30,820 nucleotides of DNA from a virus, in the IMG/VR virus record IMGVR_UViG_3300008107_001532, positions 1 through 30,820 of that record; one strand, given 5' to 3'. The number at the start of each line of letters is the position of its first letter. Positions within the stretch are counted from its first letter, which is position 1. Below, piece after piece: positions 1 through 10,500 of this stretch. The position numbers were made by a program, and so were the translations under genes. Below the pieces are notes generated by a model, which was given only the letters and a program-made list of their open reading frames with translations, did not search any database and was not told the DNA's origin.

Positions 1-3000
1 CAGCATCAATATCTGTTGCAAGTACGTTACCTGCCTGTAAAACAGTTCTATCATCAATACCAACAATATTTGTTGTGGGTTCAGTGGCATTGTTAACCAA
101 GTTTTGAATAGCAAACATAGATAACTTCTGCAAATCAATCACTGGACTTACGTTAGGGTTAGATGTTATCATCTTAGCAATAGCTGTAACCGATGGTTTC
201 TTAACAACTACATCACCGCTGTTTGAAAGAATTTCTTCGTTCTCGTAGGATCTGATAATCTTTCTAGCACCGAATGAGAAGTCTGTGTTCTGAGACAATG
301 GTTGATAACCAGTTAAAGAACCATCTTGAGACATTGCCTGAATACTCCAATCAACTTTTGTGTCAGTTGGACAAATAGCATCTGCCTTTAAATATAAAGC
401 ATCAACAAATAATTGACGAGAAGCACGGACACCACTTCCACCGTAGTTACCTTTAATTAGTAGTGCAAGACCAGCAGCCACAGAAGCAGCTGGTAGACCA
501 TCAGCCCCAGTAATTAATATGTTTGGACTAGATAATCCATTTTCATCGATGTACTCATCTTGAGTTTGTATTCTAATACAGAAAGAATCTAAGTCAATAC
601 CATCTGCAAGAACTTCATGATCACCATTCAACAAATCGGCTGGGATACCATATGAGCTGCTACCAGTGCCGTAGTACTTTAACTCTTGCGTATCTACGTT
701 TGTGAACATTTGCACATTCTCGATTAGGACGATATCGCCAGCAGTAAATCCATGACGTCTGTGGTGTACACGAATTATATCATTACCTGGACTAATCTCG
801 AATGGATTGTCTAACAGCGTCACCGACTTTGGAGGTTGAGTCTTAAATTGAACCTGTGCCACAGTGTCAGTCACAAAGTCTGCTTTATACAAGCGGAACT
901 TTAAGTCCAACAATGGGTTAATTTCAAATTCTTTACTGTTCTGTGATAGGTATAGAGAGCCAGTTAGTGGTTGCGCAGTAACCGAGTTTCCAGTAACTAC
1001 GTCATCTTTACCGATTTCAGAAACAAAGATTTGGCATCCTGGTTCGTCAGTCTTAACGACCAACGCATATGACTCATTATCTTGTAAATAGATTGGAGCT
1101 TGAAAAGTAAAACGTGTTGCAACAGATCCATCAACAGATGTCAAAATCTGACTAGGCAACTTTGTTATAACGGAGAATGGAACAATCTTCGTTGAAGGGA
1201 CATCCAAGTTTGTGTTTCTAATTTCAACAGTAACTGGACGACTACCAGCCTCAGAGAAGTACAAGTCAACATGAGTTACAAACGCACCACCCAATGCACT
1301 AATAGTGAAGGTTTGAGCAATTGGGTCATGTCCACGACGTGGTGGTCTTGGTGTTCTATCGATCTGATAAAGAACACGTGTAGAAGTAGAAACACGACGA
1401 GCAGGAATTGCTTCGTACACACGGTCACGAACAAAGTTAGCTGTACGACTATTAACAATAGTACGTTCTTTAGAAAGAGTTACGCCAGTGGAGAAATATG
1501 TAATAGTTCCCTGAGAGTCAAAGTCTGCATCAGAGTTACTAAGGTTATCTGTCAACTTAAAATCTTTCTCACCAGTTCTAAACTTCATGGTATCAGTGTT
1601 TGGTAGATAGAATACACCAAACGCATTACCAGCCTCATCAGATCTAATTCCAGCACCAAGAGTTGTCATAACTGGAAGAGTTCCAGTCGTTGTATTACCA
1701 TTAATACCTGTGATCGTCGCACGATTTCTAGTAGAACCAGTAAAGGAAACATTTCCAGTAACCGATTCACCGATAGAGAAACCATTCTTAATGTTAACGA
1801 CATGCATGTCTTGCACTAAAGGATCAACACCATTAGTGTCAAAACTATCAACTAAGCCATCGGCAATAACAACACCAGATGCACGTAGTCGGAATAACTT
1901 ACCACCATCAGTACCTCTGTATGCTAGCTTATTGTATGCATCGAACGGAGCAATTGTTTTACCATCTAAACTAACCAAAGTTACTGTAGTTCCACTAATT
2001 GCAGAGATCTTAAATACTCTGTTATTCAATTGCTTTGATGTCAATAGTGAACGATTAATAACTGTAAACTGTTGTCTGGTTCTTGGATCGTAAGTGACGA
2101 TGTTACTTAAAGCACCCGCACCCATGTTATAAATCTGAACATGATGCCCAACACCAAGACCAGTTACACTATTCAATGTTAGCGAGAAAGATGGTAAACC
2201 TAGTGGGTTTACTGCGGCATCAATATGAGTTAATGTTTGAATTGTTGCAGGAGTATGTACACTGTTTGTGATAACGTCACCAATCTGAAACGCTGGCTCA
2301 GCCTGAGATCGATATGTTCTTGCAGAGTCTGTTGCAACAACAAGATTTCTAACAGATTCTAAATCGAATTTCATAAAAGTTGCACCAGAAGCACGTGTCA
2401 ACTTAAATACATCTGCCTGTTGACAAACAGAAGTTACTGCCTCGTCATCAAAGAATGCATAAAACTTAGTCATTGGCTTTAAGTTTTGTGCCAAGAAAGT
2501 TACTGGACGTGCTCTCATGAACTCGGCAAACGAGATGTCTACAACTCTATCACCATAGTCGATTCGGTTAACGCTACTCTGTAGAGAAGTCTGTATACCA
2601 GTACGAGAAGTTACGCCAGTATCAACTGTCGTTGTTGTTTGGTATCCAGTTGTTACCCAACCAGATGTACTTTCCGAGTTTGAAGTGCTAGTTGAAGAAC
2701 CTGTCCATTGAGTTTGCCATGCGCCCCATTGAGTACCAGTAACACCCAATGTGTCTGCCATAAACTTAATAGCATCGAAGTTGTTATCGTCTGTTACAAC
2801 TAAGTCTGGACGACGATCAGTATCTTTCCAGTTATCACCTTCTGGGACTAAAGTAATTTCACCTTTAAACGCTGCAACCTTATATGGGTTAACGTCAATA
2901 GTACGTGTGCCATATGGGTTGAATACAGTTAGCGAAGTTGTGTATGGGACAGTAATAATGTCGCCAGTCTTTTGATAACTCTTAGAAAAACGTTCGTCAG

Positions 3001-6000
3001 ATGATGTAACGTCTTCAACAATATCTAAGTTATCGGTAAAGTGCATCGGGCGCAACTCACCCTTAGCTGAGTCGACAGCAATACGGTAGTCAATGTTTTT
3101 AACATCACCTACACCATGTCCAGTAAATTGATCAACGATAAAACCATTCTTGAAACGGTCAAGACCTGTGACGCCATCCTTAATTGCTAGAGTGCTAGTT
3201 TCTTGCTCTAACAATGTTAGAGAAACGTAGTACTCAAGATTAGAAATACGCTTTTCCAAACCACCGATATCACGCATGGTGTAACGGCGATTGTCTCTTC
3301 CAAAGATACGAATCTCTCTAAATGATTTTGTGAACGCTGGGATGGCGATAGTTGCAAGAACCATACCCTCTTTAGGGTCTTGTGGGTCTTTAGGTTGCGC
3401 TGCAGGAATACCTTGGATAACAACGAAACGACCAGTAGAGTCGATAACCAATTTGTCAATACGTGGCAAATAGTAAGCGATACTGGTGTTAAAATCTTCA
3501 CCGATCTTTGGTAGCTCTGGAGTGAAAGTATTCGTTCCGCTAATAACTGGGCGATAGTCTAAAACGTCATGTAAATAAATTGTAGTTGTCTTGCCGTCAG
3601 TACCACGAACTGGGAATGAAGGAATGCTACCGTAAGTAAAGTTATTATTAGCGTTGGCTATTGCACCAGCATATGAATCTACAGAGAAGTAGTTACCTGA
3701 GCCAGTATGCTCAAAGTAGTCATATGTAATTTGAATAGCACCAGAAGGTGGAGATACGTTAGGTAACAATGAAATAGAAGCAGCTTGATAATGGCTTACA
3801 CGTTGTCCATCATCAAAGACATATTTGTCTAAAATACTTACGGAATTAGCAGCGATGTAAGCGTCATAGTTACCTGGATTCACACGAATGTCAACGATAC
3901 GTAGAACGTCAGCATGAGGTAATGTCACGATTGCTTCATTGACAACCTTTCTTCCTGTGAATGTTGCTGCTTCATTTAATTGCAGCGACTTAGTCTTTTC
4001 TCCAGCTGGAACACCACGTTGTAAAATACTTGTAATAAGAGTATATTGGGTGTTATTAGATAGAGAAGCAGAAATAGTTACAGTTTGATCATTACCATCA
4101 GCATCTTGCCCACGCAATGTCTTTAATGTTTTAAATGCAGACGGGAACACTAGAGAATCATAACGTGCGTCTTGAATAGGTGCACGGAATATTGATAGAA
4201 CACCAGTTCTAGTTGTACCAACATAGTTAGCAGCCATCACCAACGCAATATTTGATGGAACGCCAGTTGCCAGAGTTGGATGCACTACACCCACTTGAGT
4301 GCCGTCCACATAAAGCACATCACCTTCTTTAACTTGTTCAGTGAATAGTGTACCAATACCAGCAACGTTAGGGCTACCACTTGTTACAGTACCAGCACCA
4401 AGTAGTTGATATCGTTCGCCCACGATGTCGCAGGTAAATACATCAGTTCCTGTAGTTGCGCCAGCAATGGACTTAACATATTTGGAAAAGTCATATCTAT
4501 TACCGCTAGTTGGTTCGATATCCATCTGAATATCAAACAAACCTAATTTGAATTGTGTAGCATCTGAGGCATAAGAGCCAGAGCTAAGTTGGAATGCTTT
4601 AACACGAGCAGTACCGACCTTGTCACCAATTGCTGGTGGAGTACCGTCAACGTAAGTAGTACTTGACGCAGTACCATTAAATGTTTTACGTGGAACGTCG
4701 TAGAGGTATACAGTTTGGAAAGTAGAAATGTCTGGGTAACCGTGTACATTGTTTACAGTTACAAAGTTACCGATTGGTGTTGCAACTGGATAGTCTTCTT
4801 CACGAATAATGTGACCACCCTCATCACCAGTGATAGTGTTTTCTCTGGCTTTGTTGAATGGGATAAATTGTGTAGCTGTTACTTCAACTTCAAAACCTTG
4901 GATATATGCTTTACCTGGATCTACAGCAACAACAAATTTATCCTCGTCGCCATAAATTTGATCAGCAACAATTACAGAATCAGTTGGAGTAGGTGGGTAA
5001 ACACCATCACCATTGGTATTCAAATGTTCACGAGCATTTAGCTTGAACTTGTTTACTTCATAATCACCAGACTGGTCGTATGTACGACGAGCCAAAGTTT
5101 TTTCTAGTTCAGCATAAGATGCTTTTTCAATCTTGTTCTGAACACGACCCTGAACAACACGCAACAATTCGATGAAACGAATGTCATCGGTAGAATCTAG
5201 TGGTAACTTAACTAAAGATACAGAGATCTTGTAACGGTGTGCACCTGGAGCAGCGTAGTTAGTTGAACCCTGTGAGTTATCTGCTAGCGTTGGTTCTTCT
5301 TCTGGAGTTATAATAGATTCTGTAACTTGGAAACCAACACGGAACGATGGAGTTGTAGTGAAGCGTCCAACGTATAAGTGCATCTCTTGGTTCTTAACGA
5401 AATAACCATCGATGTAATAAACACCAGCTTCAACCTCAACGGCAAAAGCGTAACCAAGTACATCAGATACTGAGTTATTTGCGTAAGTTGTAGCAGAAAC
5501 ACCGTTGTCACCAAAAGACTTAACATTAACGAAAAGATCTGAAGTTTGATCAGTCACAAGACGATAGTTGTTGGCAACAGTATTATCAGCTGCATAAGCA
5601 ACGATAGTTTCACCTGGGATAAAACGCTTTACAGTACCTTCGTCACCACCTGGAGTTTCAACTTTAAAGTAAAGCGTTGGGATATCAATATTATCAACAA
5701 CGCATTCACACTCAGAGGTATCAATAACAAGAGCTTTGACGCCAGACTCAACACCAGTAACAATTTTATTAACAAATTGTGGTAGGTAGTTTCTTACAGT
5801 CTGTGTCAAATAAACATTATCCAACTTAGCAAAGTGAACACGGTTATCTACGTTAACAGAACCTGGGACAACCAACGAACCATTCTTAAATATGTGGTCG
5901 CCGAAACGACTCACTTGTTTTTGTAGAATAGTTTGTAGTTGTGTCAGTTCACGTGCTTGTACAGCGTATCCAGGTCTGAACAAGATACGAAGATAATCGT

Positions 6001-6052
6001 TATCTTCATTAAAATCATCATAATACGGTGCAACGTTAAAATTGATAGCCAT
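1..6052 (-). CDS. Giant virion structural protein with DUF4815-type N-terminus (C-terminus off the left edge)
   Basis: The frame stays open from the ATG at 6052-6050 to the left edge, giving at least 2017 residues with no stop. The N-terminus reads MAINFNVAPYYDDFNEDNDY and is followed by RILFRPGYAVQARELTQLQ, which I recognise as the start of DUF4815-type phage structural proteins. Two further segments typical of these proteins follow: RVVDISFAEFMRARPVTF near residue 1165, and a DPIAQTF...VDLYFSEAG segment near residues 1565-1590. It lies directly downstream of gp8, where T4 keeps gp9-gp12, so a peripheral baseplate or fibre-attachment role is inferred. The start follows an AAGAGA tract and an AATAAATA element (6086-6093). 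All marked minus-strand reading frames inside it are out-of-frame shadows. The exact function is unknown and the true length cannot be given. Confidence 0.85.
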   Translation of the reverse strand, partial: MAINFNVAPYYDDFNEDNDYLRILFRPGYAVQARELTQLQTILQKQVSRFGDHIFKNGSLVVPGSVNVDNRVHFAKLDNVYLTQTVRNYLPQFVNKIVTGVESGVKALVIDTSECECVVDNIDIPTLYFKVETPGGDEGTVKRFIPGETIVAYAADNTVANNYRLVTDQTSDLFVNVKSFGDNGVSATTYANNSVSDVLGYAFAVEVEAGVYYIDGYFVKNQEMHLYVGRFTTTPSFRVGFQVTESIITPEEEPTLADNSQGSTNYAAPGAHRYKISVSLVKLPLDSTDDIRFIELLRVVQGRVQNKIEKASYAELEKTLARRTYDQSGDYEVNKFKLNAREHLNTNGDGVYPPTPTDSVIVADQIYGDEDKFVVAVDPGKAYIQGFEVEVTATQFIPFNKARENTITGDEGGHIIREEDYPVATPIGNFVTVNNVHGYPDISTFQTVYLYDVPRKTFNGTASSTTYVDGTPPAIGDKVGTARVKAFQLSSGSYASDATQFKLGLFDIQMDIEPTSGNRYDFSKYVKSIAGATTGTDVFTCDIVGERYQLLGAGTVTSGSPNVAGIGTLFTEQVKEGDVLYVDGTQVGVVHPTLATGVPSNIALVMAANYVGTTRTGVLSIFRAPIQDARYDSLVFPSAFKTLKTLRGQDADGNDQTVTISASLSNNTQYTLITSILQRGVPAGEKTKSLQLNEAATFTGRKVVNEAIVTLPHADVLRIVDIRVNPGNYDAYIAANSVSILDKYVFDDGQRVSHYQAASISLLPNVSPPSGAIQITYDYFEHTGSGNYFSVDSYAGAIANANNNFTYGSIPSFPVRGTDGKTTTIYLHDVLDYRPVISGTNTFTPELPKIGEDFNTSIAYYLPRIDKLVIDSTGRFVVIQGIPAAQPKDPQDPKEGMVLATIAIPAFTKSFREIRIFGRDNRRYTMRDIGGLEKRISNLEYYVSLTLLEQETSTLAIKDGVTGLDRFKNGFIVDQFTGHGVGDVKNIDYRIAVDSAKGELRPMHFTDNLDIVEDVTSSDERFSKSYQKTGDIITVPYTTSLTVFNPYGTRTIDVNPYKVAAFKGEITLVPEGDNWKDTDRRPDLVVTDDNNFDAIKFMADTLGVTGTQWGAWQTQWTGSSTSTSNSESTSGWVTTGYQTTTTVDTGVTSRTGIQTSLQSSVNRIDYGDRVVDISFAEFMRARPVTFLAQNLKPMTKFYAFFDDEAVTSVCQQADVFKLTRASGATFMKFDLESVRNLVVATDSARTYRSQAEPAFQIGDVITNSVHTPATIQTLTHIDAAVNPLGLPSFSLTLNSVTGLGVGHHVQIYNMGAGALSNIVTYDPRTRQQFTVINRSLLTSKQLNNRVFKISAISGTTVTLVSLDGKTIAPFDAYNKLAYRGTDGGKLFRLRASGVVIADGLVDSFDTNGVDPLVQDMHVVNIKNGFSIGESVTGNVSFTGSTRNRATITGINGNTTTGTLPVMTTLGAGIRSDEAGNAFGVFYLPNTDTMKFRTGEKDFKLTDNLSNSDADFDSQGTITYFSTGVTLSKERTIVNSRTANFVRDRVYEAIPARRVSTSTRVLYQIDRTPRPPRRGHDPIAQTFTISALGGAFVTHVDLYFSEAGSRPVTVEIRNTNLDVPSTKIVPFSVITKLPSQILTSVDGSVATRFTFQAPIYLQDNESYALVVKTDEPGCQIFVSEIGKDDVVTGNSVTAQPLTGSLYLSQNSKEFEINPLLDLKFRLYKADFVTDTVAQVQFKTQPPKSVTLLDNPFEISPGNDIIRVHHRRHGFTAGDIVLIENVQMFTNVDTQELKYYGTGSSSYGIPADLLNGDHEVLADGIDLDSFCIRIQTQDEYIDENGLSSPNILITGADGLPAASVAAGLALLIKGNYGGSGVRASRQLFVDALYLKADAICPTDTKVDWSIQAMSQDGSLTGYQPLSQNTDFSFGARKIIRSYENEEILSNSGDVVVKKPSVTAIAKMITSNPNVSPVIDLQKLSMFAIQNLVNNATEPTTNIVGIDDRTVLQAGNVLATDIDA

Positions 6053-6085
6053 TCTGTTTTCTCTTAGTTATTGATCTACTGACAA

Positions 6086-6093
6086 TATTTATT
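6086..6093 (-). promoter_or_regulatory. Late-promoter-like octamer AATAAATA before the DUF4815 gene
   Basis: Read on the minus strand this is AATAAATA, one base from the T4 late promoter element TATAAATA. It lies in the 41-base gap after gp8 and leaves 33 bases before the ATG at 6052. The same octamer stands in front of gp48, gp25 and the gp2-like gene. Promoter function is inferred. Confidence 0.4.
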
Positions 6094-7521
6094 TTACATT
6101 TCAACAATGATCTTGATGTCTTCGATCTGGTCACCAGCACGGTTAATAGGACGACGGTTTTCAACGTAGATAATATCACCACTGTCAGCAACCACATCTG
6201 GATCAGCGATAGCAGTAATAGTACCTGTTGCTCCGCTAACAGAACCAGTTATAGTTTCGGCAACTTGGAACAAACGACCAGTAGTTGTAGAATTTGCGTC
6301 ACTCTTAGTTTGGATATAACGTAGGGTTTTCGGTGTAGAACCAGTGTTCAATGAAACGATACGACCTTTAGCACCAGTAGTTCCACCAGAAATTTCTTCA
6401 TCAATAGAAAACGTTCCACTTGTTGCAGTGTAACTAGCAGTTCTATTTGAAAGCAAAGTTTGTGAAGAAGATACAACGGTAGTACCAAAGTTAAATGGAT
6501 CACGAATCAAACAGATACGACGGTAGTCGTTATCGATAGGGAAGTCGCCAGCGCCATCATCATATTCTAAACGAACGTTCATCATAACGTAGAATCCACC
6601 TAGTTCTTCAACAGCGTCTTTACCATGCCCACCTTTTGGAGAGATAATAGCCTCTGCGGTAGCATTATTGCTACCAGTAGCTGGTGGTCCAATTGTGATG
6701 CGTGCCCATGTGTAACCAGTGCCCTTTTCGCCAATGTTGACACGAACGATACGGTTATTGGAGTCTCTAGTTACAGTTGCTGTGGCACCAGTGCCGTCAC
6801 CACTAATAGTAACGTTGACAGGACCTTGCTCAGCTGTGTAATTATTACCAAAGTTAGTGACGACAATATTTTCAATAGAACCATCAACAGCAGCTTGCTC
6901 AATCAAGAACTGATTGTAATATGCATCGGTAGATCCTGGACTGGTACCCAATGTTTTAATTGGAACAAAGTCTGTAGACACGAACTTCAAAACGTCAGCT
7001 GGAGCAACAGTGTACATATACTTCCAAACGTAACCGTCAGAAGTTGTAATAACAGCAGTAGATGTACCAGTTGGTTTTGCCGTAGAAGGAATTACCAAAC
7101 CAGTGGCTGGGTTAATGTTACGAATACATTTGTAAATGTTGTATTCGTCAGTAATAACGTAGAAGTTAGCATCAAACAAAGATGCAGGTGCAGTCGCTGC
7201 GCCAGAGTCCAAGTTTACGCCAGTTGTGATACCATTATAGTCATGACGATAGATGTCATAGAATTTACCAGAAACCCAGTTACGACGAACAACAGCTAGT
7301 GAAACATCTGTAGACTGAATGCGTTTTAAAGCAAGCATATCGTCCCAGTTGTAATACTCATCGCCTACTGTGTCGTAAGGTGTATCTGGTGAGTTTTCAT
7401 TCGCCCATGATTGTGGTCTTCCGATGCCCAGATAAATCTTAGTATCTGCGCCTTCTGAGAACCCTTCTTTGAACGACTGCGCATTATGAATGCGGAATTT
7501 ATTTGTAATAATTGCAGCCAC
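6094..7521 (-). CDS. 8: Baseplate wedge subunit gp8
   Basis: Homologue of T4 gp8, a structural subunit of the baseplate wedge. Shared landmarks are an N-terminal ITNKFR segment, GRPQSW at residues 34-39 (T4 has GRSEPW), SDGYVWKYMYTVAPADV from residue 161 (T4 GDGYVWEYLFEIPPDV), and a C-terminus YVENRRPINRAGDQIEDIKI at 452-471 (T4 YMENRPPIIMAMDQTEEINI). At 475 residues it is well over the 334 of T4. The extra length lies between about 210 and 445 and is Gly/Thr rich, with GTGY-type turns and repeated 'GTTGAKGRI/GSVSGATGTI' strands. The start is GTG at 7521, chosen because GGAG sits 6 bases upstream. It lies between gp7-like and DUF4815 genes, as gp8 follows gp7 in T4. Confidence 0.88.
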   Translation of the reverse strand: MAAIITNKFRIHNAQSFKEGFSEGADTKIYLGIGRPQSWANENSPDTPYDTVGDEYYNWDDMLALKRIQSTDVSLAVVRRNWVSGKFYDIYRHDYNGITTGVNLDSGAATAPASLFDANFYVITDEYNIYKCIRNINPATGLVIPSTAKPTGTSTAVITTSDGYVWKYMYTVAPADVLKFVSTDFVPIKTLGTSPGSTDAYYNQFLIEQAAVDGSIENIVVTNFGNNYTAEQGPVNVTISGDGTGATATVTRDSNNRIVRVNIGEKGTGYTWARITIGPPATGSNNATAEAIISPKGGHGKDAVEELGGFYVMMNVRLEYDDGAGDFPIDNDYRRICLIRDPFNFGTTVVSSSQTLLSNRTASYTATSGTFSIDEEISGGTTGAKGRIVSLNTGSTPKTLRYIQTKSDANSTTTGRLFQVAETITGSVSGATGTITAIADPDVVADSGDIIYVENRRPINRAGDQIEDIKIIVEM

Positions 7522-7547
7522 TTGTGTCTCCTATTTCTTTTCTTGGT

Positions 7548-10500
7548 TTATGCAGCAGATTTCAGGATTTCTATGTATGAACCCACTGCGAAATTAGTTT
7601 TCTTATTCTTTCTATTTATGATGTCATAAATGGTAACATGGGCAAAATCTTTGATTTGCGTGTCGCCAGAAGATTCCATAAATTCTAACAGATGAGCATC
7701 ATTGCTCTCATTCAACAACGAATCGCCACTTTCTAGTAACAAGCCTTCGTTGTTCCAGTACGCCCTGTTAGGATTAGGGTACTGGTCATCCCATGCGCCT
7801 GTAAAGCCAGATGGGTATTGTTTATTTAGTTTCGCTGGTCCAATGTATTGTAATTCTGCAGTACCATTTACCAAAGAACCTGTGGTATGGGTCGGGGCAA
7901 CTACACCCGTGGTGCCAGCAACGACAACCTCATATGCCTTACCTGCATTGTTTAGAACCTGCTTTGTCAAAACTTCAGTAGAAGATTCCCAAGATACGCC
8001 AATATAGGTATTACCTGGAACTAAAGATATAGATCCCTTAGTGCCATAAACATATGGAGCAAAGCCGAATTTTCTTTGCTCTAGGAACGACATACTTGTT
8101 CCATTCGGTTTAAATCCAGCTCTTGACTGGACACGAACTTCCATCTTTTCTGTGGTTTGTTCTCCAGTGATAGGATTTACGCTGACCATTGGCATTATCG
8201 ATGATGAGAAGTTTGATCTATACAAGAACTGAGACTGATGATCGGTTTGTATCTTGTAATTCGGCAGACGGAATTCTAAACTAACAAAGTCTGTAGTAGC
8301 ACGAGTTTGCGGTAGTGGAGAATCTAACTCGATAGTAAAGGTTACTGGGTCTAAATTAAAGTCTACAGCAGTAACTACGCCAGTTCCAAAGCCATACAAC
8401 TGCGTGAACGTAAACTGAATACCTTCTTTAATAACCATACCAGTAGTTAACTCATTGGTCCACTGCGCTCTAGGTGCACTTCCAGTAATTGTTCTAGTAC
8501 CAGCCAAAGCAGAATTGATAGTAGTGTTAATATTTACACCAGCCTTGTATCTGTCTTCCACTAAAAAGAACTCACCATTCTCAAGCAGTAGATTGTCTAA
8601 TTCAACGTTACCTGGAACCACCTCAACAACTATGTTGGCAACTGATTTGTCGTTAGGAATATTTGGATAAGACTGTCTGTCACTGATACTGCTACCATCT
8701 TCATATAGAAGTTTTCCGCTGTCGTCTTCAAGAAGAAGATCGCCATCAGAATACCCCATATTCACTTTAGAATGTAAACCAAACACAATCTCTTTAAATA
8801 ATGATGGTGACATCTCCAGTAAGTGAATTGTGTTTAATGGCAATTCTGGTATAATAACTGGAGGCAGCATTTCAGACTGCAATATACGCATACTTGGTGC
8901 AGGCTTGGATAGTTGCTGTTGCTTCAAGAAGCGACCACCATCTTCCAATAGCAAGTTATTATCTTCTCCGATTGGAATACCATCACCATCTTCTAATGCA
9001 TCTTCAAGTTTAAGAACATCGGCATCAACAAACGAAGGAACAAAATCTTCTAGACTAATGATCCACTGCTCTTTTCTTACATCTGGATTTCTACTCTTAG
9101 CATGAGTGTCATCATTTTCCATACGGAAAAATCCGTAGGTTTCGCTTAGTATGTGTTCAGGGAAAAATATTGATTGTTGATCTTCAGCAACAAACTTATA
9201 TCCAGTTTCAGTTAATAGACTTCTACCTTCTTCTCCGCTTTGCTCTGTTACAAAAATTGACCCATCTTCAAATAACAGATTATTGTTATCTTCAAGAGTT
9301 ATGGCAACTCTAATACCACCTTCTAGTTCTATCGTAGCTAGTTTATCAGAGTTCTCGATCAATAATCTATTAGATGGATATTGCCAATTACCAATGGCTA
9401 ATGTCTGAACATTTAAGTTCAAATTAATAATATTAGAAAGAATAGCCTTTTCTTGATTCATCAGACGCATCAATGCCTGAACCTGATTCGTCAAACTAAC
9501 TTCACCGAATAATGCAACACCAACTGGGTGTAATAATTTCTTAACCGCATCACGATAATTCTTAACAGACTGACCGATACGAATAACGTATGAGTAATCT
9601 TGGTAATAGAAACTATCCTGCAGTTTCTTAGACCCATCTGATATCTTACCGTCTGAGTTTGTAAAGTTACCTGTGTTAACACCGACAGCACCAATTCTGG
9701 CAACTACACCAGCCACGCCACTGTCTACAATTCTTGCAGTTGCATTGCTAGTGTTACCAATTAGAACGCTATTCTTAGTGAATACACCAGAACGTTCTCC
9801 GACTAATGTATTGCGTGCAGAACTAAGCGCACCACTAACAACCATTAGCTTCAATCCACCATTGGTTTCAATTCCACGAATATGCGTAGGTGCAACGTTA
9901 CCTGTAGTTCCTAGTGTTATAACTTCATAAACAACACCGTTGTAATTAACTATATCGCCGATTTTCTTTTCTGTTAGTGGTGTCCATGCGCTACCAACAG
10001 TGAAACTAGAGAATTCTTCAGTCAATAAATTACCGCTACCATCTTCCATTAAGATAGCTTGTCTTGCGCTTGCGGGGAAAAGTTTTACTAGATTCGTAGC
10101 AGCTGTATAAGAAGAGAAGGTGCCAGATGCACTTGACTGGGATTCGATAAGAAATTTATCACCATTCTCCAATAAAAGTTCATTGCCATACAGTTCGGTG
10201 GCTAAAGATTGAGGTGCTAGAGAAACAGTTTCCCCGACAACAAAAGAACCATTTATGTTATCTACAAGTAAAGGTGCAGTTGCAGAAAGTTTCGCAGTAT
10301 CATAATAGTAGCCGAAGTTGTTAATGATAGCTTTGGATACTGCACCAATTTCATTACTTGTTGCAATAAGTTTTACTGTACCCTGTTTACGCTGGGCACC
10401 TACGTTTATAGATTTATCTGCATATAAAGTTTGTTTCTTATTCGGTGCAGCAAGAGTTCCAACAATACCAAACACCTGAGAAGAACGATATGTAAACGTA

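Noticed and set aside
1271-2093. Two plus-strand reading frames (111 and 127 residues) on the left
   Set aside because: Antisense to the open DUF4815 frame, which shows family motifs over the same stretch.
6625-7299. 224-residue plus-strand reading frame
   Set aside because: Fully antisense to gp8, which has clear homology; the Ser/Cys-rich composition is that of a shadow frame and there is no RBS.
7613-7620. CATAAATA on the minus strand, 92 bases before gp8
   Set aside because: Lies in the coding end of the gp7-like gene and differs from the octamer at the other starts; too weak to list as a promoter.
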